Shown: positions 8,719 through 18,559, numbered from the stretch's first letter. The stretch is DNA of 38,750 nt from Photobacterium sp. Ph5 (GCF_022129445.1 NZ_JADQAQ010000042.1:1-38750), one strand, 5' to 3'. Made by a program: numbers and translations. The notes: generated by a model not told the origin, from the letters alone.

Positions 8719-9234
8719 ATGAAATCCTTAAATAAGCAACAAGGCAGCTTCATTATTGAACTTGCCTTTGTACTGATGTTTTTGTGCTTACTCACATTAT
8801 TTACAGCAGATATTGCCATGCAATTATTTACCCGAACTAAATTAGATCGCGTAAGTTACTCCTTAGTAAACGTATTAAAAGAAAGAACCCGTTTTTATAA
8901 CGGCAATCGTTCAATTAACAGCGATTCACAATCACTCAATGCAGTGGCTACAAAATTATTAGGAAATAATGAGTTTGGCTTAGTTATTGATGCCTTTGAT
9001 GGTAATGAAAAACTGAATATTAACACTATTGCTTTGCCTAACAATGTTACTTGCAAGCATAGTCCATTTAATAAAGCACTGATTCCGGTAAATAGCAATG
9101 ACCCTAATAACACGGTTCGCACGCCAGTTTATCAAGTCACGCTTTGCGAAAAGTACCATTCTTGGTTTGGTAAATTCACTCATGGTTCAACTGAATTCAT
9201 GATTCAATCCACGTCCGTTATGCCGGGTAGATAA
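8719..9234 (+). CDS. tadF: Tad minor pseudopilin TadF
   Basis: Pseudopilin of 171 residues with leader MKSLNKQQG, predicted cleavage after Gly9, and SFIIEL placing Glu14 at the conserved +5 position. A hydrophobic stretch to about residue 35 follows (FVLMFLCLLTLFTADIAMQL), then a periplasmic domain with two Cys (VTCKHS, TLCEKY) likely able to form a disulfide. Position between tadE and tadG, and the family look of the central region (DRVSYSLVNVLKERTRFY), support TadF. It lies two bases from both neighbours' boundaries. Confidence 0.85.
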   Translation: MKSLNKQQGSFIIELAFVLMFLCLLTLFTADIAMQLFTRTKLDRVSYSLVNVLKERTRFYNGNRSINSDSQSLNAVATKLLGNNEFGLVIDAFDGNEKLNINTIALPNNVTCKHSPFNKALIPVNSNDPNNTVRTPVYQVTLCEKYHSWFGKFTHGSTEFMIQSTSVMPGR

Positions 9235-9235
9235 T

Positions 9236-11014
9236 ATGAAAAAACAACAAGGTGTCGCGGCTATTATTTTAGTCTTAATTCTTATTCCACTGTTTGGCTG
9301 TGTTTTCTTTGCACTCGAAGGTACACGCTATATTCAGAAAAAAACACGTCTAGCTGATGCTTCAGAAGCGGCAGCGATTGCGGTTACAGATCAAAATCCA
9401 AATCAGTTAGATGTGAATGTGTTAAGCGACCCAAACACAACAAAAATTACAGACAGTGTTTTAGCTAAAAACTACATTAATAGCTACGTTCGTAACATCA
9501 AAAATGAAGATATTAGTATTCAGCCAAGTGTCACTGAAAACTATTACCAATATAACGTTAATGTTAATACTGAACATCAATCTTGGTTCAACAGTACATT
9601 AATCCCTAGCTTTAAAAAAATACAATCAATCAGTGAAAGTGCATTAGCGAGGAATGATTCTGCTCTCTCAAATCCAAGAGATATTGACTTAGTACTCGTC
9701 GCTGACTTTTCTGGTTCTATGCGTCATAACGGTAAATTAGAAACATTAAAAGATGCTGTAAATGAGATTTCAGAGAAAATTCTTGCTAACAAAAGTAACA
9801 GAATTGCCTTTGTTCCTTTCGATATGAGAACACAAGAGTTAGATAATAATAAACATCATTCTTGTGCAACAAGTCTTGCATATAAAGAACACTATAAATA
9901 CAAATATGATAATAACTATAATTCATATAACAATATAGATTATAACTATAAAATAAATGATAAATATTATTTCAATTATAATGAAAATGAATTAAAACTA
10001 CTATTAAAACCTAAATTAATAATGAAAAAAAATTACTGTTGCTTAAGTAACAGTAATAATAAATGTATAAGTGAAAATTTAACATCAAAAATAAAATTTG
10101 GCTTATTTGGTAGAAAATGTGAAAAGATAGAACCATATAGTTTATATATATATGACGGTGGTTATAAGATAGAATACAAAGATAAATATTTCAGAGTTCC
10201 CTATACAGAAGACCAAAAAAACATTAATACTATACTTGATGTTTTAGATAAATCAAAAAATGAAATTAAGACAAACAGAAATGAAAAGTTTTACATTAAC
10301 ATAATGCTAGATGATTATGAAAACATGAATTTTATAATTAAAGGCATAATAGACATATCACAAAACATAATAGATAGACTTTCTGAAAGTGAAAAAGCCA
10401 TTAATTATATAAAAAGAAAAGTTGGATTTTATGAAAAATACCCTGACCCTTATGAATATATAGATATAGATAAAACTATTGATATAAAAACAACCGAATA
10501 TAGAGAAATAAAAGACTATGAATATAATAACCTATTCGACAGATTACTCTGCAAAAATAACTTTTACACATTGAAACTAAAGCATTATTCTCATTATGAA
10601 TTTATGGATAGTATAAACAGCATGGAATATGGTGGTTTTACATCTATTTATCAAGGAATATTAAGAGGTTCTCAAATACTAAAAGGAGAACCTGGTAGCA
10701 AGAAAAACAATCGATTAAAAATAATGATACTACTTTCTGATGGTGATGATGCACCTTTTGAAAAGACATTTAAAACCTTAGCAGATAAAGGGCTATGTAA
10801 AAATATCGAAGATTATTTCAAGCCAAATTTTCATATGGGGGCAATCGGTATTCAATATAACGCTAAAAAACATAGTGAGATATTAGACTGTTTTGGTGAA
10901 AAAAATGTTTATCAAGCAGATAACAAAGCACTTCTAATCAATAAAATTAATTCGATTATCCAAAAAGGTCAAAAATCATCCGGCATCACCAAACTTTCTG
11001 ATGGACAAAACTAG
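9236..11014 (+). CDS. tadG: TadG, vWA-domain Tad protein with a large AT-rich insertion
   Basis: Membrane-anchored TadG of the Tad system. The N-terminus MKKQQGVAAIILVLILIPLF has the TadE/G-like leader and helix. A von Willebrand A domain follows, with MIDAS motif DFSGSM beginning at Asp157, a Thr-containing loop GGFTSIYQG near residues 466-474, and LLSDGDD with Asp502. Between the first MIDAS strand and the Thr loop (about residues 205-460) lies a long segment rich in Tyr, Asn, Lys, Asp and Ile. It is encoded by DNA clearly more AT-rich than the flanks. Total length is 592 residues. TadG is thought to help anchor or display the pilus at the surface. The insert may be an exposed, fast-evolving module; its function is unknown. 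Confidence 0.88.
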   Translation: MKKQQGVAAIILVLILIPLFGCVFFALEGTRYIQKKTRLADASEAAAIAVTDQNPNQLDVNVLSDPNTTKITDSVLAKNYINSYVRNIKNEDISIQPSVTENYYQYNVNVNTEHQSWFNSTLIPSFKKIQSISESALARNDSALSNPRDIDLVLVADFSGSMRHNGKLETLKDAVNEISEKILANKSNRIAFVPFDMRTQELDNNKHHSCATSLAYKEHYKYKYDNNYNSYNNIDYNYKINDKYYFNYNENELKLLLKPKLIMKKNYCCLSNSNNKCISENLTSKIKFGLFGRKCEKIEPYSLYIYDGGYKIEYKDKYFRVPYTEDQKNINTILDVLDKSKNEIKTNRNEKFYINIMLDDYENMNFIIKGIIDISQNIIDRLSESEKAINYIKRKVGFYEKYPDPYEYIDIDKTIDIKTTEYREIKDYEYNNLFDRLLCKNNFYTLKLKHYSHYEFMDSINSMEYGGFTSIYQGILRGSQILKGEPGSKKNNRLKIMILLSDGDDAPFEKTFKTLADKGLCKNIEDYFKPNFHMGAIGIQYNAKKHSEILDCFGEKNVYQADNKALLINKINSIIQKGQKSSGITKLSDGQN

Positions 11015-11023
11015 GAAATATCC

Positions 11024-11668
11024 ATGAACACTTTACATATTTTTACAGCGTTAACTTTAATGGCTTTTTCGTCACTGAGTGTTGCTTCAAATAACAGTAC
11101 AGACATTCAAAACAAGCTGATCAGTTACTGTGCAACGCCACAAATGAATATCACTAAAACTGAAACAATACAAAACGTGACAGCAGTGGCGCTCAATCAA
11201 GATGGTTATATGTTAATTGCCAAACCAATCTCAGATCCTGCTATCTATACGCAATTACTTAAACTGAGTCAACAAGCACAACTACCTGACAGTTGTATGG
11301 AATATTTAACCACTAACGGTTTAATGACAATAAAACCCGATAATAAACTGCTCGCGCGTTTGTATTTCAAATTTGATAACAGCGTGCTTAGCGATGAATC
11401 TCGCCGTATTATTAACATGGTTATTGAACAGTTAAAACAGCAACCTAATGTGCTTCAATTGACAGGCAATACCGATAACACAGGCAGTGCTGTTTATAAC
11501 AAGATGCTAGGACTAAAGCGTGCTTACCAAACATCATTAGCGCTACAAGCTAAAGGTATTAAGCAACCAAAACTGTACATTCAGTCAAATGGCGAACAAC
11601 ACCCTATCGCGACAAACAGCACTGCGGCAGGTAGACATGATAATCGCCATGTTGATATCACCTTGTAA
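11024..11668 (+). CDS. OmpA-family C-terminal domain protein of the tad locus
   Basis: A 214-residue secreted protein. Its signal peptide (residues 1-21, ending SVA) is followed by a short N-terminal domain. A C-terminal OmpA-like peptidoglycan-binding domain covers about residues 105-214 (LYFKFDNSVLSDESRR, then LTGNTDNTGS, the RAYQTSLALQAKGI helix and the final GRHDNRHVDITL). Such proteins often close vibrio tad operons and may tie the pilus apparatus to the cell wall. It starts nine bases after tadG with GGAAA upstream. A strong terminator follows, so it is probably the last gene of the operon. Confidence 0.87.
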   Translation: MNTLHIFTALTLMAFSSLSVASNNSTDIQNKLISYCATPQMNITKTETIQNVTAVALNQDGYMLIAKPISDPAIYTQLLKLSQQAQLPDSCMEYLTTNGLMTIKPDNKLLARLYFKFDNSVLSDESRRIINMVIEQLKQQPNVLQLTGNTDNTGSAVYNKMLGLKRAYQTSLALQAKGIKQPKLYIQSNGEQHPIATNSTAAGRHDNRHVDITL

Positions 11669-11688
11669 ATAACAATCATACAAAGACA

Positions 11689-11727
11689 AAAAACCGCCAT
11701 CAGCTTAGCTCATGGCGGTTTTTTATT
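11689..11727. terminator. Bidirectional terminator between the tad operon and topA
   Basis: AAAAACCGCCAT at 11689-11700 pairs with ATGGCGGTTTTT starting at 11712, loop about 11 bases, with A runs on one side and T runs on the other. It can terminate both the tad operon (+) and topA (-). Confidence 0.9.
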
Positions 11728-11751
11728 TAACTTTGAAAGTTAACGAAGAAA

Positions 11752-14397
11752 TTACTTCTCAGCTTTCTCTTTCTTTGGCTTTTTACGTTTGTCCGTGATT
11801 TCCCACTTACCATCAACGTAAAGTGCAGTCCAACCTGAAGGCTTACCATCAATCTCAGAACGCACGTAGTTTTCTTTACTCTTACGAGCAAAACGAACCA
11901 CAGTTGGTAGACCATCTGGATCGGCTACTGGCGCTTCTGTTAGGTAAGTAAACTTAGGCGATAGGCGATCTTTAAAACGTACTAGCTCTTCCACTAACGG
12001 CGCACGTGTTTCACGCGATTTAGGGAAGGTACTTGCCGCCATAAACAAACCAGACGCGCCGTCACGAAGTACAAAGTAAGCATCTGTATCTTGCGTACAA
12101 GGTATTTCTGGAAGATGTACTGGATCTTCTTTCGGTGGCGCAACTTCACCATTTTTCAGGATCTTACGGGTGTTCTTACAGCTTTCGTTAGTACAGCCCA
12201 TATACTTACCGAAGCGACCGTTTTTCAGTTCCATATCAGAACCACACTTGTCACATTCGATAACAGGTCCTTCATAGCCTTTAAGCTTGAACTCACCTTT
12301 TTCAACGATGTAACCTTCACAGCTTGGGTTATTACCACAAACGTGTAGTTTACGATCTTTGTCGATCAGGTAGGCGTCCATTGCAGTACTACAAATCGGA
12401 CAACGTTTCTTAGCACGTAATGCTGCCGTTTCAACGTCTTCTTCAAGTACGTTAACAATGCCTTCTTCACTACCTAAGTTGATCGTTGTTTTACAACGCT
12501 CTTTAGGTGGCAGTGCATAACCAGAACAACCTAGGAATACACCCGTTGATGCAGTTCGAATCCCCATTGGGCGAGAACACGTTGGACATTCAATATCAGT
12601 TAATACGATATTGTTAGGCTTCATGCCGCCTTCTGATTCATCAAGCTCAGCTTTTTCAAGCTCAGTGGTGAAATCAGAGAAGAACTCATCAAGCACTTTC
12701 TTCCAGTTTTTCTCGCCTTCAGCGATTTTATCGAGGTTACCTTCCATACGGGCAGTAAAATCGAAATCCATCAAATCAGGGAAACTACCGTCTAAGCGAT
12801 CTGAAACAATCTCACCCATCTTCTCAGCGTAAAAACGGCGCTGATCAACACGCACATAACCACGATCTTGAATCGTTGAAATAATTGATGCGTATGTTGA
12901 TGGACGACCAATACCACGCTTTTCTAGCTCTTTAACCAATGCAGCTTCTGTAAAGCGCGCTGGCGGCTTAGTAAAGTGTTGCTTAGGTTCGAGTTGTTCT
13001 AGCTTCAATACGTCTCCCACGTTAACCATAGGCAGCGTAGTGTCTTCATTTTTACCTGATGGACGCTGTACTAGTGTCCAACCTGCAAAACGTAACGTAC
13101 GACCTTTCGCTTTTAAGCTAAAGTCACCCGCTTTCACGGTAATCGTGCTTGAATCGTATTTCGCTGGCACCATCTGACATGATACGAATTGACGCCAAAT
13201 TAAGTCATATAACTTAACTGCATCAGCTTCCATACCTTCTAGGTTTTCAGCTTTCATTTCTACGTGAGAAGGACGAATTGCTTCGTGCGCTTCTTGAGCA
13301 TTTTTCTTACTACCATAAACATTAGCCGTTTTTGGCAAATATTCATCGCCGTACTCACTACCAATAAAGTCACGTGCTGATTCAACCGCCTCTTTAGAAA
13401 GGTTGGTTGAGTCGGTACGCATATAGGTAATGTGACCCGCTTCGTATAAACGTTGCGCTAAGCCCATAGTACGCTTAACACCGTAACCTAAGCGCGTACT
13501 CGCCGCTTGTTGCAATGTTGAGGTAATGTATGGCGCTGATGGTTTGCTGCTAGTTGGTCGATCTTCACGATCAATCACTTCGAACGCTGCTTTTTCAAGT
13601 AACGCTTTTGCAGCCATGGTGTCTTTTTCATTAACAGGACGGAAAGCTTTACCCGCCTGTTGTGCCACCATTAAACGTAACGCGTCTTTACCGACGGTTA
13701 ATGTGTCTGCGTGGATATCCCAAAACTCTTCAGGATCAAAAGCATTAATTTCGCGTTCACGTTCAACGATTAATTTTACCGCTACAGACTGAACACGACC
13801 CGCAGATAAACCACGAGCGACTTTTTTCCACAATAATGGTGAAACCATAAAGCCAACAACACGGTCTAAGAAACGACGTGCTTGCTGTGCGTTTACACCA
13901 TCAATATTAAGTTCACCAGGCTCTTCAAACGCCTGTTGAATTGCATTCTTCGTAATTTCGTTGAACACAACGCGCTTATAGCGTGCATCATCGCCACCGA
14001 TGATCTCACGAAGGTGCCACGCAATGGCTTCTCCTTCGCGGTCCAAATCGGTTGCGAGATAAACATAGTCAGCGTCTGCTGCTAGTTTCTGTAATTCATT
14101 AACGACTTTTTCTTTACCCGGAAGTACTTCGTAATGCGCATTCCAATCATCATAGGGGTCAACACCCATTTTGCCGATCAGTGCTTTACGGTCTTTTTCT
14201 TGCTTGATGCGTGCTTTTTCTTCAACACTCAACCCTTTGGTCGATGTTGCCGCGGCTTTCTTGCCATTACTACGTGCACCTGTTGGTAAATCACGAACGT
14301 GACCAACACTTGACTTAACAATGAAATCCTTACCCAAGTACTTATTAATCGTTTTAGCCTTGGCGGGGGACTCCACGATAACGAGAGATTTACCCAT
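11752..14397 (-). CDS. topA: DNA topoisomerase I
   Basis: Type IA topoisomerase that relaxes negative supercoils, acting in the nucleoid opposite gyrase. The 881-residue protein (E. coli 865) begins with the TOPRIM domain ([15 protein letters not shown], acidic DLDREGEA near residues 117-124). The catalytic Tyr325 is in [12 protein letters not shown]. The C-terminal part has Cys4 zinc ribbons (CPTC, CPIC, CDKCGSD, then GCTNESC) and a basic Lys-rich tail. The start ATG at 14397 gives the canonical [14 protein letters not shown]-terminus. It is convergent with the tad operon and divergent from yciN, as in enteric genomes. All catalytic motifs are intact. Confidence 0.98.
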   Translation of the reverse strand: MGKSLVIVESPAKAKTINKYLGKDFIVKSSVGHVRDLPTGARSNGKKAAATSTKGLSVEEKARIKQEKDRKALIGKMGVDPYDDWNAHYEVLPGKEKVVNELQKLAADADYVYLATDLDREGEAIAWHLREIIGGDDARYKRVVFNEITKNAIQQAFEEPGELNIDGVNAQQARRFLDRVVGFMVSPLLWKKVARGLSAGRVQSVAVKLIVEREREINAFDPEEFWDIHADTLTVGKDALRLMVAQQAGKAFRPVNEKDTMAAKALLEKAAFEVIDREDRPTSSKPSAPYITSTLQQAASTRLGYGVKRTMGLAQRLYEAGHITYMRTDSTNLSKEAVESARDFIGSEYGDEYLPKTANVYGSKKNAQEAHEAIRPSHVEMKAENLEGMEADAVKLYDLIWRQFVSCQMVPAKYDSSTITVKAGDFSLKAKGRTLRFAGWTLVQRPSGKNEDTTLPMVNVGDVLKLEQLEPKQHFTKPPARFTEAALVKELEKRGIGRPSTYASIISTIQDRGYVRVDQRRFYAEKMGEIVSDRLDGSFPDLMDFDFTARMEGNLDKIAEGEKNWKKVLDEFFSDFTTELEKAELDESEGGMKPNNIVLTDIECPTCSRPMGIRTASTGVFLGCSGYALPPKERCKTTINLGSEEGIVNVLEEDVETAALRAKKRCPICSTAMDAYLIDKDRKLHVCGNNPSCEGYIVEKGEFKLKGYEGPVIECDKCGSDMELKNGRFGKYMGCTNESCKNTRKILKNGEVAPPKEDPVHLPEIPCTQDTDAYFVLRDGASGLFMAASTFPKSRETRAPLVEELVRFKDRLSPKFTYLTEAPVADPDGLPTVVRFARKSKENYVRSEIDGKPSGWTALYVDGKWEITDKRKKPKKEKAEK

Positions 14398-15020
14398 AAT
14401 GACTCTATTACGTCCTCGTGCTCGCTAAATATAAAAATAAAAAATGGCTACTGTATTACGGAGTAATTCAGCAACATTCAACCAATCTCATTAAGTCACT
14501 AATCATAAAAAGATAGGAGCAGTGAATTAATATGATTGCCTATGATCTTTTTCGTAATCAAACATTTTTGCAATGAAAAATTTCATTGTCACTACGTAAA
14601 ATTCTATTTACATATTGGGCTAGAATACAAGAAGGTCAACTGCTTTTTAACGAAATCTGTCTGTTTGGTTGCACCTTCCGCAATTGTTAATAAAATGTAT
14701 AAGATGAATGCAGCCTGACAAAGACTGAGATAAAGCTTTGATTTAAAACAATTTAGCAGATGAATTATGTCGTTTTACAAAAGCAATAAACTACTAAAAA
14801 ATAAATTGAGCATGAATTTGTGCAGATCATTACCATTTATCTAATATCGCTGACTAGCGTAAAAAAAAATTTTATGTCTTTGGTCACATAATTAAGGGTA
14901 TTAAAACAAAACACGCCTTAATATTGATTAAATAATAAACATCCTGTGATTTTGTTTATTTGTTTTATTCAATTAAGTTAAATAGACTATGCAGGCTATT
15001 AGATTGTTTGAGACTTTACT
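14398..15020. other. Intergenic region between topA and yciN, no gene recognised
   Basis: This 623-base divergent spacer is AT-rich. Short ORFs in it look non-coding. It includes the candidate topA promoter and a tight inverted repeat CAATGAAA-AA-TTTCATTG around 14571-14588. A possible yciN promoter is TTGTTT-N17-TAGACT, about 30-60 bases before the yciN start. E. coli carries cysB next to topA, on the side away from yciN; no cysB is seen here. A small RNA cannot be excluded. Confidence 0.4.
14453..14481 (-). promoter_or_regulatory. Candidate sigma-70 promoter for topA
   Basis: On the minus strand, TTGAAT (14481-14476), a 17-base spacer and TAATAC (14458-14453) match sigma-70 boxes and lie about 55 bases before the topA start. 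In enterics topA is controlled by several supercoiling-sensitive promoters. Only this one was picked out here. Confidence 0.4.
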
Positions 15021-15269
15021 ATGAGTGATAAAAACCCAATTTCATCGACTGATTTACTAATGATTGCTAACCAAATCATTCAAGATCAAGAGTCTTATAT
15101 TGATGGGATGCGTGCTACTTCTGTCGAAGAGCGCGATGGTGTACTAATTTTCAAAGGGGAATATTTCCTTGATGATGAAGGATTACCAACACCAAACACC
15201 ACTGCTGTTTTCAATATGTTCAAGATGCTTGCACACAAGCTTTCTCCTGAGTTTACGCTAGCAAGCTAA
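15021..15269 (+). CDS. yciN: YciN family protein (DUF2498)
   Basis: An 82-residue cytoplasmic protein whose central part (GVLIFKGEYFLDDEGLPT, then TTAVFNMFKMLAHKLS) closely matches E. coli YciN. Function is not established. The family is small, conserved in gammaproteobacteria and typically found next to topA and sohB, exactly as here. The protein has no signal, membrane segment or catalytic motif. It is transcribed alone and followed by a terminator shared with sohB. Confidence 0.92.
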   Translation: MSDKNPISSTDLLMIANQIIQDQESYIDGMRATSVEERDGVLIFKGEYFLDDEGLPTPNTTAVFNMFKMLAHKLSPEFTLAS

Positions 15270-15282
15270 ACTGATGAGAATA

Positions 15283-15310
15283 AAAAAACCCGCATTCAAG
15301 CGGGTTTTTT
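15283..15310. terminator. Bidirectional terminator between yciN and sohB
   Basis: AAAAAACCCGC pairs with GCGGGTTTTTT around a six-base loop. A and T runs on both sides allow termination of yciN (+) and sohB (-). Confidence 0.92.
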
Positions 15311-15329
15311 AAACACATATAAATTATGT

Positions 15330-16391
15330 TTACATAAATGGACGCTGACCACGCGCAACCCACTTCATCAGTAAACTATCCGCAGCTTCGCTTGATGCTC
15401 CTGCTAGTTTCTCAGCAAGCTTCTTACGACGTACGTATTTTACTTTAAGTACTTCACGGTCTTTACATGCTTCGGTGATCAAATCATCACTGGTTGAAAT
15501 CTGATCAACTAAACCTAATTCAAACGCTTGTTGACCAAACCAATGCTCGCCCGTCGCCACTTTTTCAAGATCAAGATCTGGACGGTGAGCTGCAATAAAG
15601 TTCTTAAATAAGCCATGAGTTTCTTCGATTTCCATCTGGAATTTTTCACGAGCTTTATCGGTATTTTCACCAAACATGGTTAATGTACGCTTAAACTCAC
15701 CAGCTGTAATTTGCTCGTAGTCGATATCGTTCTTTTTCAATACCTTATTAAAGTTAGGTAATTGAGCAATCACGCCAATTGAGCCAACAATTGCAAACGG
15801 TGCTGAAACAATTTTATCAGCAACACATGCCATCATATAACCACCACTTGCTGCTACTTTATCAACTGCAATAGTCAGCTTAATACCTGCCGCTTTTAAA
15901 CGATCAAGTTGAGATGATGCCAATCCATAACCATGTACCATACCGCCGCCGGTTTCTAAGCGTAGTAGGACTTCATCACCTTCAATAGCAACCGCCAAGA
16001 TTGCGGTGATTTCTTCACGTAATGACGAGACTTCACGCGCATCAATACTGCCATGGAAATCCACTACAAATAAGCGAGGATCACGTGATGTTTCTAAGCT
16101 GCCATTTTTAGCCGCTTGTTTCACTTCTTGTTGACGTGCTTTATCTTTTTCTTTCTCTGATTTCTTATCAGCTTTATCACGTGCTTTTAACAACGCTTTA
16201 TCAAATAAGTGAGATTCAAGTTGGTTCACTGTGTCTTTGTATTGTTCTGTCAGATCGCTCACTTCCAGTTCACCTTTTTGTGAACCATGACGACCATTCA
16301 ATGCTTTTACTAATACCAATACACCAACAATCGCAACAACCACTGTCGCGATTTTGGCGAAAAATAGTCCATAATCAAATAAAAATTCCAA
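15330..16391 (-). CDS. sohB: Inner-membrane S49 peptidase SohB
   Basis: Signal-peptide-peptidase-like serine protease of family S49, anchored in the inner membrane with the catalytic domain outside the cytoplasm. The 353-residue protein (E. coli about 349) has an N-terminal membrane helix at about residues 10-30 and a charged Lys/Asp/Glu-rich linker at 60-95. The S49 core contains nucleophile Ser182 (VAASGGYMMACVADKI) and the likely general base Lys234 (AGEFKRTLTMFG). In E. coli, multicopy sohB suppresses htrA loss. The product ends in RGQRPFM. It is divergent from yciK and convergent with yciN. Confidence 0.95.
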   Translation of the reverse strand: MEFLFDYGLFFAKIATVVVAIVGVLVLVKALNGRHGSQKGELEVSDLTEQYKDTVNQLESHLFDKALLKARDKADKKSEKEKDKARQQEVKQAAKNGSLETSRDPRLFVVDFHGSIDAREVSSLREEITAILAVAIEGDEVLLRLETGGGMVHGYGLASSQLDRLKAAGIKLTIAVDKVAASGGYMMACVADKIVSAPFAIVGSIGVIAQLPNFNKVLKKNDIDYEQITAGEFKRTLTMFGENTDKAREKFQMEIEETHGLFKNFIAAHRPDLDLEKVATGEHWFGQQAFELGLVDQISTSDDLITEACKDREVLKVKYVRRKKLAEKLAGASSEAADSLLMKWVARGQRPFM

Positions 16392-16578
16392 TATCCAATC
16401 CTCTTTGTTGGCAGTAAAAAAGTGCCAATCTTTATTGTAACTGTGTTATCACGTTTATCGCTATCTTCTCTTTCAGAAAAATGTAATGAATCGGTTTATA
16501 GATCACGTCTTAAGATGAAAGGAAATTTTCTCAGCGAGTAAATTCTGATATGTTTTGTTTAGTAGTAATCTATATTGT

Positions 16579-16599
16579 TACCAAGCTCAATACTTGGTA
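16579..16599. promoter_or_regulatory. Dyad in the sohB-yciK divergent spacer
   Basis: TACCAAG at 16579-16585 and CTTGGTA at 16593-16599 form a perfect 7-bp inverted repeat with a seven-base spacer, about 60 bases before the yciK GTG. It could be an operator or a 5' UTR hairpin of yciK. No regulator is recognised. Confidence 0.35.
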
Positions 16600-16660
16600 G
16601 AGTTCTTCGGCGAAAAATCAGCCAAATAACAAGAAAAATCAACATTAGAAGGATGCTAAC

Positions 16661-17434
16661 GTGGAATACCATAATGCTGCTGATTCTCTTAAAGATCGTG
16701 TCATTTTAGTAACAGGTGCCGGTGATGGCATAGGACGCGAAGCCGCTATTCAATATGCAGCCCATGGTGCAACAGTTATTTTACTCGGTAAAACAGTTGC
16801 AAAACTCGAAACCGTTTATGATGAAATTGAAGCGCTAGGCTACACACAGCCTGCTATTATTCCTTTAGATTTAATGGGCGCGACTAAACAGCACTACCTC
16901 GATATGGTGGATACCATCGAGCAACAATTTGGTCGTCTTGATGGCGTATTACATAATGCAGGGATCTTGGGCGTACTTAGCCCACTAGAACAAATTGAAG
17001 AGTCAACCTTTGATGATGTCATGCAAGTAAATGTGAAAGCCCAGTTTTTATTAACTCAGGCTGTTATTCCATTTATAAAGAAGTCTCCTGATGGCAGAAT
17101 TATTTTCACATCATCAACCGTTGGTCATAGTGGTCGTGCATTTTGGGGCAGTTATGCCATTTCAAAATTCGCAACAGAAGGCATGATGCAAGTCCTTGCT
17201 GATGAATTAAGTAACACCAATGTAAAAGTAAATGCAATAAATCCTGGTGGTACTAGAACAGGAATGCGCGCAAAAGCCTTCCCTGCTGAAGATGCAAAAC
17301 AGCTTAAGACGCCAAAAGATATCATACCGCTCTATGTGTATCTAATGGGCCCTGAAAGCCGTCATATTTCTGGTAAATGTATTGATGCTCAGCCTAAGCC
17401 AACATCGTCTCACAGCCATTGTGAAGAAGAATAA
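16661..17434 (+). CDS. yciK: SDR-family oxidoreductase YciK
   Basis: Short-chain dehydrogenase/reductase of 257 residues, cytoplasmic, substrate unknown. The NAD(P)-binding motif is TGAGDGIGR (residues 19-27), followed by NAG (99-101). The catalytic Ser is in FTSSTVG and the Tyr-x-x-x-Lys pair is Tyr165/Lys169 (SYAISKFATEG). The C-terminal INPGGTRTGMRAKAFP block is characteristic of YciK. The start is GTG 16661 with AGAAGGA seven bases upstream; no nearer ATG fits. In E. coli it neighbours sohB and btuR. Here a transporter takes the btuR place. A hairpin terminator follows. Confidence 0.93.
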   Translation: MEYHNAADSLKDRVILVTGAGDGIGREAAIQYAAHGATVILLGKTVAKLETVYDEIEALGYTQPAIIPLDLMGATKQHYLDMVDTIEQQFGRLDGVLHNAGILGVLSPLEQIEESTFDDVMQVNVKAQFLLTQAVIPFIKKSPDGRIIFTSSTVGHSGRAFWGSYAISKFATEGMMQVLADELSNTNVKVNAINPGGTRTGMRAKAFPAEDAKQLKTPKDIIPLYVYLMGPESRHISGKCIDAQPKPTSSHSHCEEE

Positions 17435-17461
17435 AGCTAAACATTGAGATATAAACAAAAT

Positions 17462-17485
17462 AGCCGACGCAATGTCGGCTTTTTT
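17462..17485. terminator. Terminator after yciK
   Basis: AGCCGAC and GTCGGCT (17462-17468 with 17474-17480) form a 7-bp stem with a five-base loop followed by T6. It serves yciK; the convergent transporter gene ends nearby. Confidence 0.88.
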
Positions 17486-17502
17486 ACAAGCTAAATCTAG
17501 TG

Positions 17503-18387
17503 TTAATGACGTGGTGTTTTTAGTTGTTTTCGCCACTGCCAAGCAAATAAACAGGATAAGGTCAGTACAACGACAGTTGAGCCTAACAACACATTGGCTG
17601 TTGGTGTTTCCCCAATGATCAACCATACCAACAACGGACCAAAAAGCACTTCAAGTAACAAGATCAAACTGGTTTCAGCTGCGGGTAAATAACGTGGCCC
17701 ATGTGCAATTAAATAGAAAGACAATGGGATCACAACACCACCGAGTAAGAACATATAAATAGCATGTTGCATATCTAGGGCGAACGGTTTAGCGCCAACA
17801 GAGAGCGAAATAATCGATGTAAATACACCAGCCAGAATAATATAAATAGAGCCTAATTGCCCTTGGGTCTTACGAAGTGCAACAAGGTAAACGGCTATTG
17901 CAACAGCAGAAACCAAAGCAAGTGAATCGCCTCTCAGCTCGTCAATGGTGGGATGATAGCCAAACACTAACCCTATTCCACCCACAGCAATAATAATCGC
18001 AATAATTGTTGCCTTATCTAACTTCTCTTTTAAGAAGAAGAAACCAATCACTGCCGTAAATAACGGTGCGGTATTAGTGATCACCAAAGTACTGGCCACT
18101 TGGGTATTATTCAGTGATAACACAAAACAAATGGTGGATGCACTAAACAATCCTGCGGTAATTAAGGTTAATAATGACGGGCGTAATAAATGTTGCGTGA
18201 TCAATTTTTTATCTGAATACCACTGCACAATAAACAACATGACAGCAGGTAAGAAGCCGCGCCAGAAAATTAATGTCCATTCATTACTATCAATTAAACG
18301 CACGAGTAGCGTATCAAAACTTAATACCATCACGCCAAAGACCGTGATCAATCGCCCCCGTTGTTGCTCTTTCAATGTATCTAACAT
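17503..18387 (-). CDS. EamA/DMT-superfamily transporter
   Basis: Polytopic inner-membrane protein of about 294 residues with roughly ten hydrophobic helices in two EamA halves. The first half holds WRGFLPAVMLFIVQW and LSLNNTQVASTLVITNTAPL. The second ends in LLLEVLFGPLLVWLIIGETP. This layout matches drug/metabolite exporters. The substrate cannot be read from sequence. I prefer ATG 18387 (MLDTLKEQQ), which has AGTGAG upstream; an in-frame GTG at 18399 is an alternative. It lies between rluB and yciK, where E. coli has btuR, and is convergent with yciK. Confidence 0.85.
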   Translation of the reverse strand: MLDTLKEQQRGRLITVFGVMVLSFDTLLVRLIDSNEWTLIFWRGFLPAVMLFIVQWYSDKKLITQHLLRPSLLTLITAGLFSASTICFVLSLNNTQVASTLVITNTAPLFTAVIGFFFLKEKLDKATIIAIIIAVGGIGLVFGYHPTIDELRGDSLALVSAVAIAVYLVALRKTQGQLGSIYIILAGVFTSIISLSVGAKPFALDMQHAIYMFLLGGVVIPLSFYLIAHGPRYLPAAETSLILLLEVLFGPLLVWLIIGETPTANVLLGSTVVVLTLSCLFAWQWRKQLKTPRH

Positions 18388-18507
18388 TGCTATACTCACT
18401 GACTATTCGTTATATATTTAGCATCCCTTCACAGTAAAGTGCATCACAGCAATATTCACACTATTTACTCAGTGCCTCTTGAGTTATACCACGTGGTTTA
18501 CCAGATA

Positions 18508-18535
18508 CAAAAAAACCGACACTAGGTCGGCTTTT
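18508..18535 (-). terminator. Terminator after rluB
   Basis: On the minus strand GCCGAC and GTCGG pair around a short loop and run into T7, just after the rluB stop. A short T run on the other strand gives weak bidirectionality. Confidence 0.75.
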
Positions 18536-18559
18536 AATTATTCTTATAGTCTAAACCAA

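Noticed and set aside
12611..12832. Ser/Phe-rich + strand ORF inside topA
   Set aside because: It is an antisense shadow of topA, with serine and phenylalanine runs mirroring Glu/Lys codons of the true gene.
14536..14718. 60-residue + strand ORF in the topA-yciN gap
   Set aside because: It has no ribosome site, no recognisable family and AT-driven composition; it looks like chance open sequence.
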